Source: Leisingera thetidis (lineage in GTDB: Bacteria; Pseudomonadota; Alphaproteobacteria; Rhodobacterales; Rhodobacteraceae). Taken from it: a stretch of DNA of 64,000 bases. A program made the position numbers and the translations under genes. The stretch's first letter is position 1. Each line of letters opens with the position of its first letter. Location: NCBI RefSeq assembly GCF_025857195.1, contig NZ_CP109787.1, positions 4,033,001 to 4,097,000 on the forward strand. Reading direction: 5' to 3'. The notes beneath the pieces are model-generated. The model saw nothing but the letters and a program-made list of their open reading frames with translations, made no database searches and was not told where the DNA came from. This document shows positions 37,629 through 46,159 of the stretch, piece by piece.

Positions 37629-38060
37629 CTGCGCTACGATCACCTGCCGGTAATCTTCCGGTGCGGGTTTTGTTGTGAAGCTCTCCGGCGCAATGAAAAC
37701 GCAGACGAACTTACCCTCGAAACACAGCTGCCCGTTCTGGCGCGCATGCACCCGGAACGTCACGGATTTGCTTCCCAGCGCCGATGGCCAGACTTCGCAC
37801 ACGAGCCGGTGGCGCGGGGTCACCGGAGACCTGAAATCGATGCTCATATGCACAAATGGCGTGCCCGTGCCCCTGTCCAGCTCCATCTGGTACCAGCCGT
37901 CGCCGCCCAAGTGATGCTCCCACCAGGCGTCGATCGCTTCCAGCGCAAAGACGGGCAGCCGTCCGGTAAAGGCAATCCGGGCCGGGTCGCAGTCGCCCCA
38001 GCCGACACGGATTTCATGGGTAAACCCCGGCTGCGCCGGAGCGGAGGGATGTCCAGTCAT
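37614..38060 (-). CDS. Hotdog-fold acyl-CoA thioesterase
   Basis: 148 aa. The 4-hydroxybenzoyl-CoA-thioesterase motif GWGDCDPARIAFTGRLPVFA contains the catalytic Asp, followed by VHMSIDFRSPVTPRHRLVCE. Acyl specificity is unknown. It lies 10 bases downstream of the TRAP large-permease stop and may be read from the same transcript, though it has no evident role in transport. Confidence 0.88.
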   Translation of the reverse strand: MTGHPSAPAQPGFTHEIRVGWGDCDPARIAFTGRLPVFALEAIDAWWEHHLGGDGWYQMELDRGTGTPFVHMSIDFRSPVTPRHRLVCEVWPSALGSKSVTFRVHARQNGQLCFEGKFVCVFIAPESFTTKPAPEDYRQVIVAQLRPE

Positions 38061-38070
38061 GCCAGCCTCC

Positions 38071-39576
38071 TCATTGCGTCAGCATCAAAGGCAACAGAGT
38101 GATGATCGGGAAAGCGACCAGGATAACCACCCGGATGAGATCGGAGGCAACAAAGAACATCACCGCCTTGTAAGTATCAATCATCCGGGTCTTGCGGTCC
38201 ATCGCGTTGATGATGAACAGGTTCATGCCCACCGGCGGCGTGATCAGGCCTACCTCCACCACGATGAGCACCAGCACCCCGAACCAGATGGCGACATATT
38301 CCGCCTCGATCCGGTTCACCCGGCCTTCGGTCACCCGAATGCCCAACTCCTTCATCTGCTCGCGTGTAAGTTCCGCTCCGGCGGCAATGGCGTCCTGTAT
38401 TGAGGCCAGCATCTCAGCCCCCATGCCTTCAGGCACCCCAGCCTTCAACACCTCCATCGCGGCGTCCGCCTGCATCGCGGGCAGCGACAGCAGGCCAAAG
38501 TCCATGACCGAGATCACTGGGAAAAAGATCGGAATGGTCAGCAGGATCATCGACAGGCTGTCCATCAGGCAGCCGAACACCAGATAGAAGGCCAGGATCA
38601 GCGCCAGCACCATCCAGGGGCTGAGGCCCTGGCTCACGACGAAATCGGCCAGTTCCTGCGGCACCCTGGTCAGCGCCAGGAAGCCGTTGTAAAAGCCCGC
38701 GCCCAACACGATGAAGAAGATCATCGCGGTGGACCGCGCGGTCACCAGGAAACTGTCCGCCAGCGTCTCACGGGTCAGCCCGCCATTGGTCCAGGCGATG
38801 AATCCGGTGCCAAAGGCCCCTACGGCAGCGCCTTCAGTTGGGGTGAACCATCCCAGGTAGATGCCGCCGACAACCAGGCCAAAGACCAGCAGCACCGGCC
38901 AGACATGGAACAGCGCGGCAAAACGCTCGCGCATCGGCACCGGCGGGCGGGTGCCCGCGCTTTCCGGGAACAGGCGCACATAGACCGAGATCGCAATCAC
39001 ATAGCCCAGTGCCGCCAGCAGGCCGGGGATGAAGGCCGACAGGAACAGCTTGGCGATGTTCTGCTCGGTCAGGATAGCGTAGATCACCAGTACCACAGAG
39101 GGCGGGATCAGGATGCCAAGCGTGCCGCCTGCCGCCAGCGTCGCGGTCGAAAACCCGCCGGCATAGCCATACTGCTTCAGCTCCGGCAGCGCGACCCGGC
39201 CCATGGTGGCCGCGGTTGCCAGCGACGAGCCGCAGATCGCGCCGAAACCCGCACAGGCGCCGATTGCTGCCATCGCAACTCCGCCCTTGCGGTGGCCCAG
39301 GAACCCTTCGGCCGCCTTGAACAGCGCGGTGGACATGCCGCCCAGCGTCGCGAAATGCCCCATCAGCAGGAACATCGGCACAATGGTCAGAGAATAGGAG
39401 GAGAAGGTGGTATAGGTCTCGCTTTTCAGCCGTCCGAATGCCACCTGGGTGCCATCCGTCACCCAGATCAACCCGCCAAGGCCAACCAGGAACATGGAAA
39501 GCCCGATCGGCACCCGCAGAAAGATCAGCAGCATCAGAACCGGGAAGGAGGCGATGCCAATTTCAAGAGCCGTCAC
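38071..39576 (-). CDS. TRAP transporter large permease (DctM)
   Basis: 501 aa, GTG start overlapping the dctQ stop (GTGA). It has twelve or more membrane helices; FLRVPIGLSMFLVGLGGL, GFGAICGSSLATAATMG, GTLGILIPPSVVLVIYAI and VGLITPPVGMNLFIINAM are DctM hallmarks. Length exceeds the usual 425-430 because of an insertion of about 70 residues (around 360-429). It is rich in Ala/Glu/Met and helical (EMLASIQDAIAAGAEL) and sits between the last two helix groups. The frame is open upstream, antisense to nothing useful; the coupled GTG is preferred. Confidence 0.93.
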   Translation of the reverse strand: MTALEIGIASFPVLMLLIFLRVPIGLSMFLVGLGGLIWVTDGTQVAFGRLKSETYTTFSSYSLTIVPMFLLMGHFATLGGMSTALFKAAEGFLGHRKGGVAMAAIGACAGFGAICGSSLATAATMGRVALPELKQYGYAGGFSTATLAAGGTLGILIPPSVVLVIYAILTEQNIAKLFLSAFIPGLLAALGYVIAISVYVRLFPESAGTRPPVPMRERFAALFHVWPVLLVFGLVVGGIYLGWFTPTEGAAVGAFGTGFIAWTNGGLTRETLADSFLVTARSTAMIFFIVLGAGFYNGFLALTRVPQELADFVVSQGLSPWMVLALILAFYLVFGCLMDSLSMILLTIPIFFPVISVMDFGLLSLPAMQADAAMEVLKAGVPEGMGAEMLASIQDAIAAGAELTREQMKELGIRVTEGRVNRIEAEYVAIWFGVLVLIVVEVGLITPPVGMNLFIINAMDRKTRMIDTYKAVMFFVASDLIRVVILVAFPIITLLPLMLTQ

Positions 39577-40154
39577 TGTTCGCCCTCCACGCCGTCCCAG
39601 ATCAGGATCCGGCCGGTAAAAAATTCTATAGTTCGGATTGCACCCATGTAGATGCCAACGATGGCCGCTACGACCGCCGCCACCATGCTGATGGCGTAGG
39701 CCCACCAGACCGGGAACTCGAGCAGGAAGGACGTTTCGCCATTGGAATACTTGCCCGCAAGCCCGTCCCCCAGCCGCCAAGCAATCAGCACCAGAACGGC
39801 GGCAAAGACCACTTCGGTCGCCATCCGCAGAAACCGCTTCACGCCGCGCGGAAACGCATTGGCGACCACGTCAACCGAGGCATGGCCCGCGGTGATCTGG
39901 CACAACGGCAGGAAGGCAAAGATGGCAAAGGCCACCCCGGCTTCGACCAGCTCGAAGTCGCCGTTGACCGGCCCGACCCAGCCCGTCATCCATTTCGAAA
40001 ACCCCGGTGCGATCCGCTCCATCATTTCGCCATGGAAGAAGCCATTGAGCAAACGCCCGGCGATCGAAACACATGTCAGAATGATCAGAAGAGTGAGGAC
40101 CGCACCGCCCAGGTAGGCCATGGAGTTGGCCAGCCGCGTCATGAGCTTGTGCAT
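39573..40154 (-). CDS. TRAP transporter small permease (DctQ)
   Basis: 193 aa, four membrane helices (around residues 13-35, 62-85, 100-120 and 145-165). GRLLNGFF and a later GHASVDVVANAFP with LRMATEVVFAAVLVLIAWRL match the DctQ fold. It forms the membrane complex with DctM. The gap to dctP (81 bp) contains a strong hairpin, whereas dctQ-dctM overlap. Confidence 0.93.
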   Translation of the reverse strand: MHKLMTRLANSMAYLGGAVLTLLIILTCVSIAGRLLNGFFHGEMMERIAPGFSKWMTGWVGPVNGDFELVEAGVAFAIFAFLPLCQITAGHASVDVVANAFPRGVKRFLRMATEVVFAAVLVLIAWRLGDGLAGKYSNGETSFLLEFPVWWAYAISMVAAVVAAIVGIYMGAIRTIEFFTGRILIWDGVEGEQ

Positions 40155-40181
40155 GGTTCAGTTGCCTTATTCCGGTATGCA

Positions 40182-40213
40182 AAGGGCCGCAGTGCCAATG
40201 CCGCGCGGCCCTT
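40182..40213 (-). other. Intercistronic stem-loop between dctP and dctQ
   Basis: AAGGGCCGC/GCGGCCCTT, a perfect 9-bp stem with a 14-nt loop, sits in the dctP-dctQ gap and is followed by only two or three U. Such hairpins often stabilise the upstream message or partially terminate, raising the solute-binding protein above the permease. That role is inferred. Confidence 0.65.
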
Positions 40214-40235
40214 CACGTTTATCAATCAAAACGCC

Positions 40236-41279
40236 TTACTGGTACTGCGGCGTGTATTTCTCGATCAGCGCGCTGGCTTCCTCGATCAGCGCGGCACCGT
40301 CGATGCCCTTTTCCTTCATGTCAGCGATCCACTGGTCATAGATCGGCTGCGAGCGCTCACGCCAGATGGCGGTCTGCTCTTCGTCCAGGGTGATGACGTT
40401 GTTGCCCAGGTCCAGCGCCATCTCGCGCGAGGGGCCGTCTGAATCCGCCTGGGTGCCGCCGGCAAAGACCGAGAATTCCAGGCCCGAGTTATCGTCGATC
40501 GCCTTTTTCAGGTCATCCGGCAAACTTTCATACTTCTCCTTGTTCATCGCCAGGACGAAAGTGAGGGTATAAAGCGCCTTGCCGGTGAACTCGGTGTGGT
40601 TTTCCACCAGTTCCGGCACCTTCAGTGCTGCGGTCACTTCCCACGGGATGGTGGTGCCGTCGATCACGCCCTTGGACAGGCCCTCCGGGATTGCCGGAAC
40701 CGGCATCCCCACCGGGGTTGCACCCAGCTCGGTCAGCAATGCGTTGACCGACCGTCCGCCGCCGCGGATTTTCATGCCTTCCAGGTCTTCCGGCGTTTCC
40801 ACCGGTTCAGACGTATGGATCATGCCCGGCCCGTGCACCCAGGTGCCCAGGATGTGCACATCCTTGAACTCGGTATCCTTCATGTGCTTGTCGAACATCT
40901 CCCAATAAGCGTGCGACACAGCCCGCGCATTGGTCATCATGAAGGGCAGTTCGAACACTTCGGTCGAGGGGTAGCGGCCCGGGGTATAGCCGACCACGGT
41001 CCAGACGATGTCCGCAACACCGTCGATGGCCTGGTCCATCAGTTCCGGCGGCTTGCCGCCCAGCTGCATCGACGGGAAGCGGTCGACCTTGATGCGCCCG
41101 CCCGAGGATTCCTCGACGTTGTCCGCCCAGACATCCAGGATCAGTTTCGGCACATTGGCCTGCGCCGGCAGGAACTGGTGCAGTTTCAGCGTCACCTCCT
41201 GCGCAAATGCCGGTGCCGCACAGAATGCTGCGACCGCTGCCGCGCCAACAGCGCCCAATAGCTTTCTCCGAGTGGTCAT
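40236..41279 (-). CDS. TRAP transporter solute-binding protein (DctP)
   Basis: 347 aa. The signal peptide TRRKLLGAVGAAAVAAFCAA (Tat-like twin Arg) ends at APAFA-QEV. Mature motifs: LKLHQFLPAQANVPK, LDVWADNVEESSGGRIK, MKIRGGGRSVNALLTELGAT and LSKGVIDGTTIPWEV are typical of DctP/TAXI-type receptors. The RGGGR arginine usually clamps a carboxylate, so an organic acid is the probable ligand. First gene of the dctPQM operon; a perfect palindrome lies 106 bp upstream. Confidence 0.94.
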   Translation of the reverse strand: MTTRRKLLGAVGAAAVAAFCAAPAFAQEVTLKLHQFLPAQANVPKLILDVWADNVEESSGGRIKVDRFPSMQLGGKPPELMDQAIDGVADIVWTVVGYTPGRYPSTEVFELPFMMTNARAVSHAYWEMFDKHMKDTEFKDVHILGTWVHGPGMIHTSEPVETPEDLEGMKIRGGGRSVNALLTELGATPVGMPVPAIPEGLSKGVIDGTTIPWEVTAALKVPELVENHTEFTGKALYTLTFVLAMNKEKYESLPDDLKKAIDDNSGLEFSVFAGGTQADSDGPSREMALDLGNNVITLDEEQTAIWRERSQPIYDQWIADMKEKGIDGAALIEEASALIEKYTPQYQ

Positions 41280-41602
41280 GTTGTCCTCCCTTTGACCTTA
41301 TCATTTGCCGGATATCCGCGTTCGCAACTTTGCTGCGGATTCCGGCAATAATCTTTATGTTTCTGCTGTCAGAGCCCCGTCAAAGGTTCGTTTTACGAAC
41401 CGCTTGCTTTCCTGCTATTAGGTGCGTTTGTAACCATCAACAGCAGATTATGCATTTTTCACTCATGAAATCTGCCTTCTGGTGATGCCGCAGGCAAATG
41501 TTCCGATTGATATGTTACGCAGACCCCCGCATTCGCATTCAAATTGATACATATGGAAACCGGTGCAAGGCAACAACAATCATCCGTTTACTCCATCTCG
41601 CG
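41280..41602. other. Intergenic region upstream of the TRAP operon
   Basis: 323 bases with no supported gene. AT-richer than the surroundings, as expected of a promoter. It holds the palindrome at 41385-41401; the remainder is the tail of the region after the FAH-family gene. Confidence 0.5.
41385..41401 (-). promoter_or_regulatory. Palindromic operator upstream of dctP
   Basis: GGTTCGT-TTT-ACGAACC, 7-bp perfect arms with a 3-bp centre, located 106-122 bases upstream of the dctP start. The GTTCG/CGAAC form resembles sites used by IclR- or GntR-type repressors of acid-uptake genes. No regulator is encoded next to it. Confidence 0.6.
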
Positions 41603-42301
41603 TCATTCCGCTCCAGTCAAAGCCAGCGCAACAGGTGCCAGCCCGTCAATCCCGCCACGGATCCGGTCGCCGCTGCGCACCGGACCGACCCCTGCAGGTG
41701 TGCCGGTCAGAATCAGATCTCCCGGCCGCAGGTGATAGAACCCGGACAAGTGGCAGATAATTTCCTCCACGGACCAGATCATCTCCTCCAGCGCGGCGTC
41801 CTGCCTGGCCTCACCGTTCACCTCCAGCCAGATCCGCTGCCCGGACGGCCCGCTCCAATCCGCCGCCCGTGTCAGCGGCGCAAACACCGTGCCGTTTTCA
41901 AGATCCTTGCCTAGATCCCAGGGCCGCTGCTTCTGCCGTTCGCGGATCTGCAGATCGCGCCGGGTCATGTCCAGCGCGCAGCCATAGCCGAAGACCGCAG
42001 CCCGCACCTGCTCGGGCGGTGCCTGGAACACTGGTGCCCCGATGGCCACTGCCAGCTCCATCTCGTAATGGAAATTCTCCGTGCCGGGCGGATAGGGAAC
42101 TTCGGCACCTGACAGCACCCCGTTGACCGCTGCCTTGGTGAAATAGAACGGCGCCTCCCTGTCCACCTCATTGCCCATCTCTGCGGCATGTGCCGCATAG
42201 TTGCGCCCGACGCAAAATATCCGCCCCACAGGATATCCGGCCGCTTCCCCAGCAATCGGAATCACCGGGGTTTCCGTCAGTGCAAACAGAACCTCACCCA
42301 T
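41603..42301 (-). CDS. Fumarylacetoacetate hydrolase (FAH) family protein
   Basis: 232 aa from ATG 42301. FAH-fold motifs: VGRIFCVGRNYAAHAAEMGN, the metal-binding ENFHYEMELAVAIG (Glu pair), GYGCALDMTRRDLQ, and GDLILTGTPAGVGPV. The family covers fumarylpyruvate, acylpyruvate and oxaloacetate-decarboxylase activities; YcgM-like acylpyruvase is plausible. The frame continues upstream without a supported start. The gene lies 323 bp before the TRAP operon on the same strand, compatible with a common substrate, but that is only positional. Confidence 0.9.
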   Translation of the reverse strand: MGEVLFALTETPVIPIAGEAAGYPVGRIFCVGRNYAAHAAEMGNEVDREAPFYFTKAAVNGVLSGAEVPYPPGTENFHYEMELAVAIGAPVFQAPPEQVRAAVFGYGCALDMTRRDLQIRERQKQRPWDLGKDLENGTVFAPLTRAADWSGPSGQRIWLEVNGEARQDAALEEMIWSVEEIICHLSGFYHLRPGDLILTGTPAGVGPVRSGDRIRGGIDGLAPVALALTGAE

Positions 42302-42490
42302 CTGAAAAGTCCTTTTGATCTTCCGCACTCCCAGTGAGACCCCCAAACCAAGAGCCTGTAAACCCTGCATTCGGCTTGCAACGGTTTGAATTTTCACCCC
42401 CACGCGTTTGCCAGCGACGCTCTTGTCGCAGTTCCGCCAGATACGCAGGCCTGGAGCGGCAGTCTGTTTCCTCAACACAGGAGGTGCGCA

Positions 42491-43510
42491 ATGGCGGCAA
42501 CCAACGCAGACACCACTGAATATGCTCAGCAGGCCAGCCTTCTCCAGGACGCTGCCGATTTGCGGCCCATGGACGGAATTCTGTTCCTGCTTCTGGCCAC
42601 CACTCTGTTCCCCATTCAGGACGTGATCATCAAAAGCCTCAGCGGCGGTTTTGCAGTGCATCAGATCATATTCTAGCGCGGTGTCTTTGCGCTGCCGATT
42701 GTCGCCGCTATCGCTTGGTTCGAAGGCTCGCTGTGGCCGCTGCGCCTGGGTTCGGTCCTTCTGCAGCTGCCGCGGGCCACTGCGGGTTTCAGCTCGTACC
42801 TGGTCTACTACATGGCGCTGGCGGCGATCGGATTGGCAGAGACCGCCGCCATCACCTTCTCCACACCGATCTTTGTCACAGTTCTTGTCACCGTCTTCCT
42901 GGGCGAGCGGATCGGCCTGTTCCGCTGGATCGCAGTCTTCATCGGCCTTGCCGGGGTTTTGGTGATAGTGCAGCCTGGTTCCGGTGTGTTCGAGCCCGCT
43001 GCCGTGCTCGCACTGCTGGCCGCCATCGCCTATGCCATCTCGATCATCACCACCCGCAAGCTGGGCAAACGCACCAACGGCGGGTCAATGACCCTGTTCA
43101 CGCTGGTGTTCTTCATTGCCGCCGGCGCCGTTCTTGGCCTGATCTTCTCCAACCTCCAGACAGAGTCGCCCCACCCCAGCCTCGCCTTTCTCTACCGCGA
43201 GTAGCCCCCCCCGGCACCGAATGACTGGCTGCTGCTGATGGCGCTTGGGGGAATTTCAGGTATCGGCTTCTTCGCCCTGTCTCAGGCTTACCGGCTGGCC
43301 GAGGCCTCGGTCGTCACCCCCTTTGAATACACCTATTTGCCCTGGTCGGTATTCTGGGCCTGGATGATCTTCGGCAGCCTGCCCGGATTCACGACCTGGA
43401 TCGGTCTTTCTATGATCGTCGGCGCCGGCCTGCTGATCGTCTTCCGCGAAGCCGTAATGGGCCTCCGTGTGGGCCGCCGCAAGGGCCTCGGCATCCTGCG
43501 CCAGCGCTGA
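42491..43510 (+). pseudogene. DMT-family (EamA) transporter with two in-frame amber codons
   Basis: One continuous frame of 340 codons encodes a ten-helix EamA transporter, except for TAG at 42674-42676 (after AVHQIIF, before RGVFALP) and TAG at 43202-43204 (after AFLYRE, before PPPAPNDW). Everything between and after reads cleanly, including ITFSTPIFVTVLVTVFLGE in repeat 1 and FFALSQAYRLAEASVVTPFE in repeat 2. Both stops fall where homologues commonly have Trp, consistent with TGG to TAG changes. There are no indels. Either a very young pseudogene or a sequencing or biological oddity. Confidence 0.85.
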
Positions 43511-43720
43511 TGAGACCATGGGCAGGCCTGCGAGTCCGGGCTGCGCAAGGCCTGCACCCGCCGCTTGGCCGAAGCTGGTGCCACCAGCCACAATATAGGC
43601 GCTGTTACGGGCCGTTGAACACTGGCACAGGTACAGCGTTGCAGCGAAGCTGCAGGGCGCGAAGGCATGGCCAATTCTGAGATTGAGACACTCATTGCCC
43701 GCCCTGATGACGAGCGAACC

Positions 43721-43749
43721 TTGACGAACCCTTCTGGAAGGCTCGTCAA
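43721..43749 (-). other. Hairpin downstream of tRNA-Lys
   Basis: TTGACGA and TCGTCAA arms enclose a CCTTC/GAAGG inner stem (two short unpaired bulges). It is 46 bases past the tRNA-Lys 3' end. No U-tract follows on either strand, so a terminator is unlikely; processing or an old repeat is possible. The rest of 43511-43794 shows no gene. Confidence 0.45.
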
Positions 43750-43794
43750 ATCTGACATCAAACCCCAGCAGGGGCAGGGAAACATATGAGGAAG

Positions 43795-43870
43795 TGGTGA
43801 GCCGTGCAGGATTCGAACCTGCGACCCACTGATTAAAAGTCAGTTGCTCTACCAACTGAGCTAACGGCCC
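43795..43870 (-). tRNA. tRNA-Lys (anticodon TTT)
   Basis: 76 nt including encoded CCA. Acceptor GGGCCGT pairs with ACGGCTC (one G-U), the D arm is TAGCTCAGTTGGTAGAGCA, and the anticodon loop is CTTTTAA. The T arm is GGTTCGAATCC. It is divergent from dapF. Confidence 0.97.
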
Positions 43871-44057
43871 ACTTCTTCGCTGCTGTCTAAGTGTTTTTCC
43901 CAAGAGGTTCAAGCACTTATTTAGCCTCGGAACTGCTTGGCAGCGTGTGTCGCGCTGTCCCGATAGGCGGCGTATCTAGGGCCAGTGCGACGGGGGGTCA
44001 ACCCCTTTTTTCAACTTTTCTCACCGAAGGCTGGATTCATCCCGGCCCGAGGTCTAT

Positions 44058-44900
44058 ATGCCCGCCATGAGCACCAAGGCAGATACCGCACTCCCCTTCA
44101 TGAAGATGCACGGGCTGGGCAACGACTTCGTCGTTGTCGACGCGCGCGCGCAGGACATTGCCATCACCCCGGCAATGGCCAAGGGAATCGCCCACCGGCA
44201 GTTCGGCGTCGGATTTGACCAGCTGACCGTGATATCGAACGGTCCGGGTGACGCGCATCTGACCTTCTACAATGCCGACGGCTCCACCTCAGGCACCTGC
44301 GGCAACGCCACCCGCTGCGTGGCGCGCCACCTGATCCTCGAAAGCGGCAAACCCGAACTGCACCTGACCACAGGCCGCGGCGACCTTTATGCCCGTGATG
44401 CGGGCAATGGCCTGACCTCCGTCAACATGGGCGCGCCGCAACTGAACTGGCAGGAGATCCCCCTGGCCGAAGAAACCGACACACTGGAGCTGCCGATCGA
44501 GGGCGGCCCAACCGCCACCGGCATGGGCAACCCGCATTGCACCTTTTTCGTGGATAATGCCGAGCTGATCCCGCTGACGGAATTCGGCCCCCGCTACGAA
44601 CACCACCCGCTCTACCCCCAGCGCACCAATGTGCAGGTCGCCCAGGTAACCGGCCCCGACCGTATCCGCATGCGCGTGTGGGAGCGCGGAGTGGGTGTCA
44701 CTCTGGCCTCGGGATCCTCCTCCTGCGCCACCGCCGTTGCCGCCGCCCGCCGCGGGCTGACAGGCCGCAAGGTGCAGATCGATCTGGATGGCGGCACCCT
44801 GTGGATTGACTGGGCCGAGGATGGCGTTTGGATGACCGGACCGACCATGCATGTCTTTACCGGCAGCCTGACCCGTGCATTCCTGGAGGCACTGGCATGA
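44058..44900 (+). CDS. dapF: Diaminopimelate epimerase, second catalytic Cys position is Ser
   Basis: 280 aa. Interconverts LL- and meso-diaminopimelate for lysine and peptidoglycan. Family motifs: MKMHGLGNDFVVVD, DGSTSGTCGNATRC (first catalytic Cys), ATGMGNPHCTFFV, RTNVQVAQV and the ERGVGVT segment. In most DapF the second catalytic Cys follows in a [T]xACGxGxCA motif; here the stretch reads TLASGSSSCATAV, with Ser at that position. GAGGT precedes ATG 44058; ATG 44067 is a less likely start. The stop overlaps mtaB (ATGA). Confidence 0.93.
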   Translation: MPAMSTKADTALPFMKMHGLGNDFVVVDARAQDIAITPAMAKGIAHRQFGVGFDQLTVISNGPGDAHLTFYNADGSTSGTCGNATRCVARHLILESGKPELHLTTGRGDLYARDAGNGLTSVNMGAPQLNWQEIPLAEETDTLELPIEGGPTATGMGNPHCTFFVDNAELIPLTEFGPRYEHHPLYPQRTNVQVAQVTGPDRIRMRVWERGVGVTLASGSSSCATAVAAARRGLTGRKVQIDLDGGTLWIDWAEDGVWMTGPTMHVFTGSLTRAFLEALA

Positions 44901-46159
44901 GCGCCCCCAAATTCACCACGCTCGGCTGCCGTCTCAACGCTTACGAGACTGAAGCAATGAAGGAGCTGAGCCAGCAGGCGGGACTTGAAAACGCGGTGGT
45001 GGTGAACACCTGCGCGGTGACCGCCGAGGCCGTGCGCAAGGCGCGCCAGGAAATCCGCAAGCTGCGCCGGGAAAACCCGGAGGCGCCGATCATCGTCACC
45101 GGCTGCGCCGCCCAGACCGAGCCCGAGACTTTTGCCGCGATGGAAGAGGTCACCCGGATCATCGGCAATACCGAGAAAATGCAGGCCGAGACCTGGAACG
45201 AAATCGCCAGAGGGCCGGATTTCATCGGCGCCACGGAAAAGGTCCAGGTCGACGACATCATGTCGGTGACAGAGACTGCGGGCCATCTGATCGACGGCTT
45301 CGGCACCCGCAGCCGCGCCTATGTGCAGGTCCAGAACGGCTGCGACCACCGCTGCACCTTCTGCATCATCCCTTATGGCCGCGGCAACTCCCGCTCGGTC
45401 CCGGCGGGCGTGGTCATCGACCAGATCAAGCGGCTGGTGGATAAGGGCTACAACGAGGTGGTGCTGACCGGCGTCGACCTCACCTCCTGGGGCGCCGACC
45501 TGCCCGCGCAGCCGCGCCTGGGCGATCTGGTGATGCGGATTCTGAAGCTGGTGCCGGACCTGCCGCGCCTGCGCATTTCCTCGATCGATTCGATCGAAGC
45601 GGACGACAACCTGATGCAGGCCATCGCCACAGAGCCGCGGCTGATGCCGCATCTGCACCTGTCGCTGCAGCATGGCGACGACCTGATTCTGAAACGCATG
45701 GCACGGCGCCACCTGCGCAACGATGCCATCGCCTTCTGCGAAGAAGCCCGCCGCCTGCGCCCGGACATGACCTTCGGCGCCGACATCATTGCAGGCTTCC
45801 CGACCGAGACTGACTCCCATTTCGAGAACTCGCTGAAGCTGGTCACCGACTGCGGCCTGACCTGGCTGCACGTCTTCCCCTATTCCAAACGCGACGGCAC
45901 CCCGGCAGCAAAAATCCCCAACCAGGTGAACGGCAATGTGATCAAGGAACGCGCCGCGCGCCTGCGCGCCGCCGGTGACGCCCAGGTGGAACGCCATCTG
46001 GCAGAGCAGATCGGCAGAACCCACCGCATCCTGATGGAAAACCCGCACATGGGCCGCACCGAACAGTTCACTGAGGTGGCCTTTGCCATACCGCAGGAGG
46101 AAGGCCGGATCGTCACCACCGCAATCACCGGCACGGCCGGCAGCCAGCTGACGGCCTGA
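44897..46159 (+). CDS. mtaB: tRNA t6A37 methylthiotransferase MtaB
   Basis: 420 aa radical-SAM enzyme converting t6A37 to ms2t6A in tRNAs reading ANN codons. The N-terminal MTTase domain has its three Cys in FTTLGCRLNAYE, VVNTCAVTAEAV and IVTGCAAQTEPE. The radical SAM cluster is CDHRCTFC. HLHLSLQHGDDLILKRMAR and GADIIAGFPTET follow, and then a short C-terminal TRAM-like region. ATG 44897 overlaps the dapF stop by four bases; this dapF-mtaB pairing is common in alphaproteobacteria. The frame is open upstream inside dapF but coupling fixes the start. Confidence 0.95.
   Translation: MSAPKFTTLGCRLNAYETEAMKELSQQAGLENAVVVNTCAVTAEAVRKARQEIRKLRRENPEAPIIVTGCAAQTEPETFAAMEEVTRIIGNTEKMQAETWNEIARGPDFIGATEKVQVDDIMSVTETAGHLIDGFGTRSRAYVQVQNGCDHRCTFCIIPYGRGNSRSVPAGVVIDQIKRLVDKGYNEVVLTGVDLTSWGADLPAQPRLGDLVMRILKLVPDLPRLRISSIDSIEADDNLMQAIATEPRLMPHLHLSLQHGDDLILKRMARRHLRNDAIAFCEEARRLRPDMTFGADIIAGFPTETDSHFENSLKLVTDCGLTWLHVFPYSKRDGTPAAKIPNQVNGNVIKERAARLRAAGDAQVERHLAEQIGRTHRILMENPHMGRTEQFTEVAFAIPQEEGRIVTTAITGTAGSQLTA

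Noticed and set aside
42674-43204. Amber codons as read-through, pyrrolysine or recoded sense codons
   Set aside because: No PylT/PylS or suppressor evidence and no conserved read-through context; a pseudogene or sequencing error is simpler.
43511-43794. Small protein gene between the DMT remnant and tRNA-Lys
   Set aside because: Frames on both strands lack starts and motifs; part is the mirror of non-coding sequence.
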